13,362 nucleotides of DNA, taken from positions 1 through 13,362 of the forward strand of contig JAJZAG010000066.1 in the NCBI GenBank assembly GCA_021799555.1, in the 5' to 3' direction. The stretch comes from Deltaproteobacteria bacterium. Its GTDB lineage: Bacteria; Desulfobacterota; Binatia; Binatales; Binataceae. Position numbers and translations under genes: made by a program. The notes beneath the pieces are model-generated. The model saw only the letters and a list, made by a program, of their open reading frames with translations. It searched no databases and had not been told where the DNA came from. Shown one piece after another: positions 10,916-13,362 of the stretch (position 1 is the first letter of the stretch; each line of letters opens with the position of its first letter).

Positions 10916-13362
10916 TTAGGCCCTGACGACGGCGCGACATCGCGGACACAATTCGGGGTCGCCCCCGTCATCGAAGTAGCACCAGCATCGCGCGCACTTC
11001 ACCCCGGGCGCGCGGCGTCCGGTAATCGTGGCGTGCGGCGAGACTCTGGCGAAATAGCCGTCGCTCGAAAAGACATCGTCGCTTCCAGCGGATTCGGTTT
11101 TCAGCGCGGCAGCTTCTTCCGGCCCAAGCGGCTCGACTTCGGAGACGATGAACAATTCCTTGAGCGCGATCGCGTCGGCGTCGGCCGCGATACGGACAGC
11201 GGCCTCGAGCGGCGCGCCGATCGTACCCGCCTTGCGCATTGCTTCGAGCAGTTTCAGCGCCTCGTCGCGAAGCGCAAGCAGCCGGTCCCACTTTGCGGCC
11301 AGCGCGGCGTCGGTCCATTCGGGATGCGAGGGTTGGAGTTCTAGGAGATGCACGCTCTCGGCGGTTTTACCGGGGAGGTATGAATAGATTTCGTCGGCGG
11401 TGAACGGAATCAGCGTCGCGAACATCCGCACGATCGCGTCGAGGATCAGATAGAGCGCGGTTTGCGCCGAGCGGCGGCTGAGCGACGTCTTCGCGTCGCA
11501 ATAGAGTCGGTCGCGCGCCACGTCGATATAGAGCGAGCTCAAATCAACCACGATAAAATTCGACAGCGCCGTGTAGGCCGCTTGGTAATCAAAATTCTCG
11601 AATGCGGCGCGGACGGTGGACTTAAGGCGCTCTAGCCGCGAAAGGATAAATCGGTCGAACTCCAGCATCGCCGGATGCTCGACCGCGTCGCGCGCGGGAT
11701 CGAAGTCCGAAAGATTGCCCAACAGGTAGCGGCAGGTGTTGCGAATCTTCCGGTAAGATTCGGAGACCGCGTTGAAGATCGTCGGACCAAGCGATATCTC
11801 GGTCGTATAATCGAGCGACGCGTAGACCAGCCGAATCACGTCGGCGCCAAGGCGATTTGCCACGTCGTAGGCGTCTTCCGTGTTGCCGAGCGACTTCGAC
11901 ATCTTGCGGCCCTGCTCATCGATCGTGAGCCCGTGGCTAATCACACTGCGGAACGGCGCGGCGCCACGATCGGCGACCGCGCACGCCAGCGACGACCCGA
12001 ACCATCCGCGCGCCTGCTCGACCGCTTCAAGGTAAGCGTCGGCCGGCCATGTGAGTTCAGGTCGTTTGCCCAGCACGGCGGCTTGCGAGCATCCCGAATC
12101 GAACCACACGTCGAGAACGTCTTCCTCTTTAGTGAATGCCCCGCCGCCGCATCCGGGGCACTTGAGTCCCGCGGGAGTGAAGTCAGCGACCGGGCGCGCG
12201 AACCACGCATCGGAGCCTTCCTGCTCGAAGATCTCTTCGGCGCGCTTCATTACGTCGCGATCGAGCGTCACATGCGCGCACTTTTCGCACTTGAGAGCGG
12301 GAATCGGCACGCCCCACGCCCGCTGGCGCGACAGACACCAGTCGGGACGAGTTTCGGTCATGTTGCGAATCCGGTCGCGCGACCATCCGGGGTACCACTT
12401 CACGCCGTCGATCGCGGCGATTACTTTGTCGCGCAGCCCCTCGTGATCGATTCGCAAGAACCATTGCTCGGTGGCTCGGAATATGAGCGGCTTATGGCAT
12501 CGCCAGCAATGCGGGTAGCTATGCGAAATGGTTTGCGCGGCGAGCAGCGCGCCGGTCTCGCGAAGCTTTGCGACGATCGGGTCATTGGCGGCGAACACGT
12601 TCATTCCGGCCCATGCTCCGCCGTCCTCGTTGAACACTCCGGCGTCATCGACGGGAGTAAATGGCTTCAGCCCGTAGCGCGCGCCAACCACGAAATCCTC
12701 GTAGCCGTGGCCGGGGGCGGTATGTACAAGGCCCGTGCCGGTATCCGCGGTGACGTGTTCGCCATAGATCAATTTGACGTCGCGGTCGAGAAACGGGTGA
12801 CGAAAGATGTCCTTGCCATCAAGCGATTTGATTGCGTCGCGGTCCAGCGCGATGATCTTTTCAACCGAGAGATTACAATCTTTTGCGACCGCGTCGGCGA
12901 GCCGTGCGGCCACGATGTAATAACGCGCGCCCGCTTTCAGAGCCACATAATCAAAGGTTTCGTTCATCGCGATCGCGAGATTGGCGGGCAGCGTCCACGG
13001 AGTTGTGGTCCAAATGACCGCAAACAGGTTGCTGGACTTGTGCGCGGCGGCAAGCTCGGCGGCATCCTTCTTTTCGGCGACCAGCGCGGAGGCGTCCGGC
13101 AATTTCGAGTTCAGCGCGAACGCGGCATATATTGACGGCGACGAATGCTCCGCGTACTCGACTTCAGCCTCCGCCAGCGCAGTCCGGCAATCGAAACACC
13201 AATGAACAGGACGTCGGCCGCGATAGACGTAACCGCCGGCGACCAAGCGCGCCAGCGCGGCTATTTCGGCGGCGTCGTACTCAGGCGCCATCGTCAGATA
13301 GGGATTGAACCAGTCGCCGATACATCCAAGGCGCCGGAAATCGCTGCGCTGGAGCTCGATCC
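10916..13362 (-). CDS. ileS: isoleucyl-tRNA synthetase (C-terminal part)
   Basis: Charges tRNA-Ile with isoleucine and edits mischarged valine. The reading frame is open to the right edge, so the N-terminal catalytic region with the HIGH motif is outside; about 815 residues are visible. Numbered from the internal Met at 13291, it shows the editing-domain motif TTPWTLPAN (96-104), GTGLVHTAPGHGYEDF (185-200), SYPHCWRCHKPLIFRATEQW (258-277), DWCLSRQRAWGVPIP (317-331), LDVWFDSG (393-400) and the class I signature KMSKS (464-468, within about one residue). It ends with the tRNA-binding domain and a C-terminal zinc knuckle CARC...CPRC, as in the E. coli-like bacterial enzyme rather than the eukaryote-like mupirocin-resistant type. 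Codons upstream of the internal Met encode DWFNPYLTM, the family sequence, so that Met is not the start. lspA follows after four bases. Confidence 0.97.
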   Translation of the reverse strand, partial: IELQRSDFRRLGCIGDWFNPYLTMAPEYDAAEIAALARLVAGGYVYRGRRPVHWCFDCRTALAEAEVEYAEHSSPSIYAAFALNSKLPDASALVAEKKDAAELAAAHKSSNLFAVIWTTTPWTLPANLAIAMNETFDYVALKAGARYYIVAARLADAVAKDCNLSVEKIIALDRDAIKSLDGKDIFRHPFLDRDVKLIYGEHVTADTGTGLVHTAPGHGYEDFVVGARYGLKPFTPVDDAGVFNEDGGAWAGMNVFAANDPIVAKLRETGALLAAQTISHSYPHCWRCHKPLIFRATEQWFLRIDHEGLRDKVIAAIDGVKWYPGWSRDRIRNMTETRPDWCLSRQRAWGVPIPALKCEKCAHVTLDRDVMKRAEEIFEQEGSDAWFARPVADFTPAGLKCPGCGGGAFTKEEDVLDVWFDSGCSQAAVLGKRPELTWPADAYLEAVEQARGWFGSSLACAVADRGAAPFRSVISHGLTIDEQGRKMSKSLGNTEDAYDVANRLGADVIRLVYASLDYTTEISLGPTIFNAVSESYRKIRNTCRYLLGNLSDFDPARDAVEHPAMLEFDRFILSRLERLKSTVRAAFENFDYQAAYTALSNFIVVDLSSLYIDVARDRLYCDAKTSLSRRSAQTALYLILDAIVRMFATLIPFTADEIYSYLPGKTAESVHLLELQPSHPEWTDAALAAKWDRLLALRDEALKLLEAMRKAGTIGAPLEAAVRIAADADAIALKELFIVSEVEPLGPEEAAALKTESAGSDDVFSSDGYFARVSPHATITGRRAPGVKCARCWCYFDDGGDPELCPRCRAVVRA

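Noticed and set aside
11675..13135. 486-codon open frame on the plus strand
   Set aside because: It is exactly antisense to ileS, whose family motifs are intact. The antisense translation shows no domain I recognise and the frame is explained by G/C-ending codon usage.

Overview
The window is a gene-dense stretch of bacterial chromosome with high GC (by eye low-to-mid 60s percent; not computed) and strongly G/C-ending codons. It carries conserved housekeeping genes and no sign of phage, plasmid, insertion sequence, CRISPR, tRNA or rRNA. The lspA gene, the bacterial-type ileS with a C-terminal zinc knuckle, the order priA-def-fmt-rsmB and an aroC-aroK-aroB operon suggest a free-living bacterium, probably Gram-negative and perhaps of the deltaproteobacteria-like or Binatota group. 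That placement is an inference with low confidence.

Layout. (1) Positions 1-5596, minus strand, read right to left: priA (replication restart helicase), an alpha/beta hydrolase, def (peptide deformylase), fmt (methionyl-tRNA formyltransferase) and the start of rsmB (16S rRNA m5C967 methyltransferase), which runs off the left edge. This is the widespread priA-def-fmt-rsmB cluster with an extra hydrolase gene between priA and def. (2) Positions 5597-5769: divergent intergenic region with weak promoter-like motifs; a strong small hairpin lies at the 5' end of priA. (3) Positions 5770-8619, plus strand: aroC, aroK and aroB, a tight shikimate-pathway operon (chorismate synthase, shikimate kinase, 3-dehydroquinate synthase); aroK and aroB overlap by 19 bp. 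(4) Positions 8620-9016: the only long non-coding stretch, about 400 bp, rich in inverted repeats and with an AT-rich promoter-like island, leading into (5) a small excisionase/MerR-type helix-turn-helix protein at 9017-9253. (6) A strong hairpin at 9278-9309 between convergent genes. (7) Positions 9288-13362, minus strand: ileS (partial, off the right edge), lspA four bases behind it, then after a 94-bp gap a phosphotriesterase-like metallohydrolase.

The genes serve co-translational N-terminal processing (fmt adds formyl, def removes it), rRNA modification, tRNA charging, lipoprotein maturation, replication restart and aromatic amino acid synthesis. I did not find a clearly new biological system. 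The points most worth a second look are the structured region before the small HTH gene, the missing standard start codon of fmt, the paired CxxC motifs in shikimate kinase, and the hydrolase with an unusual nucleophile elbow inside the priA-def-fmt cluster.
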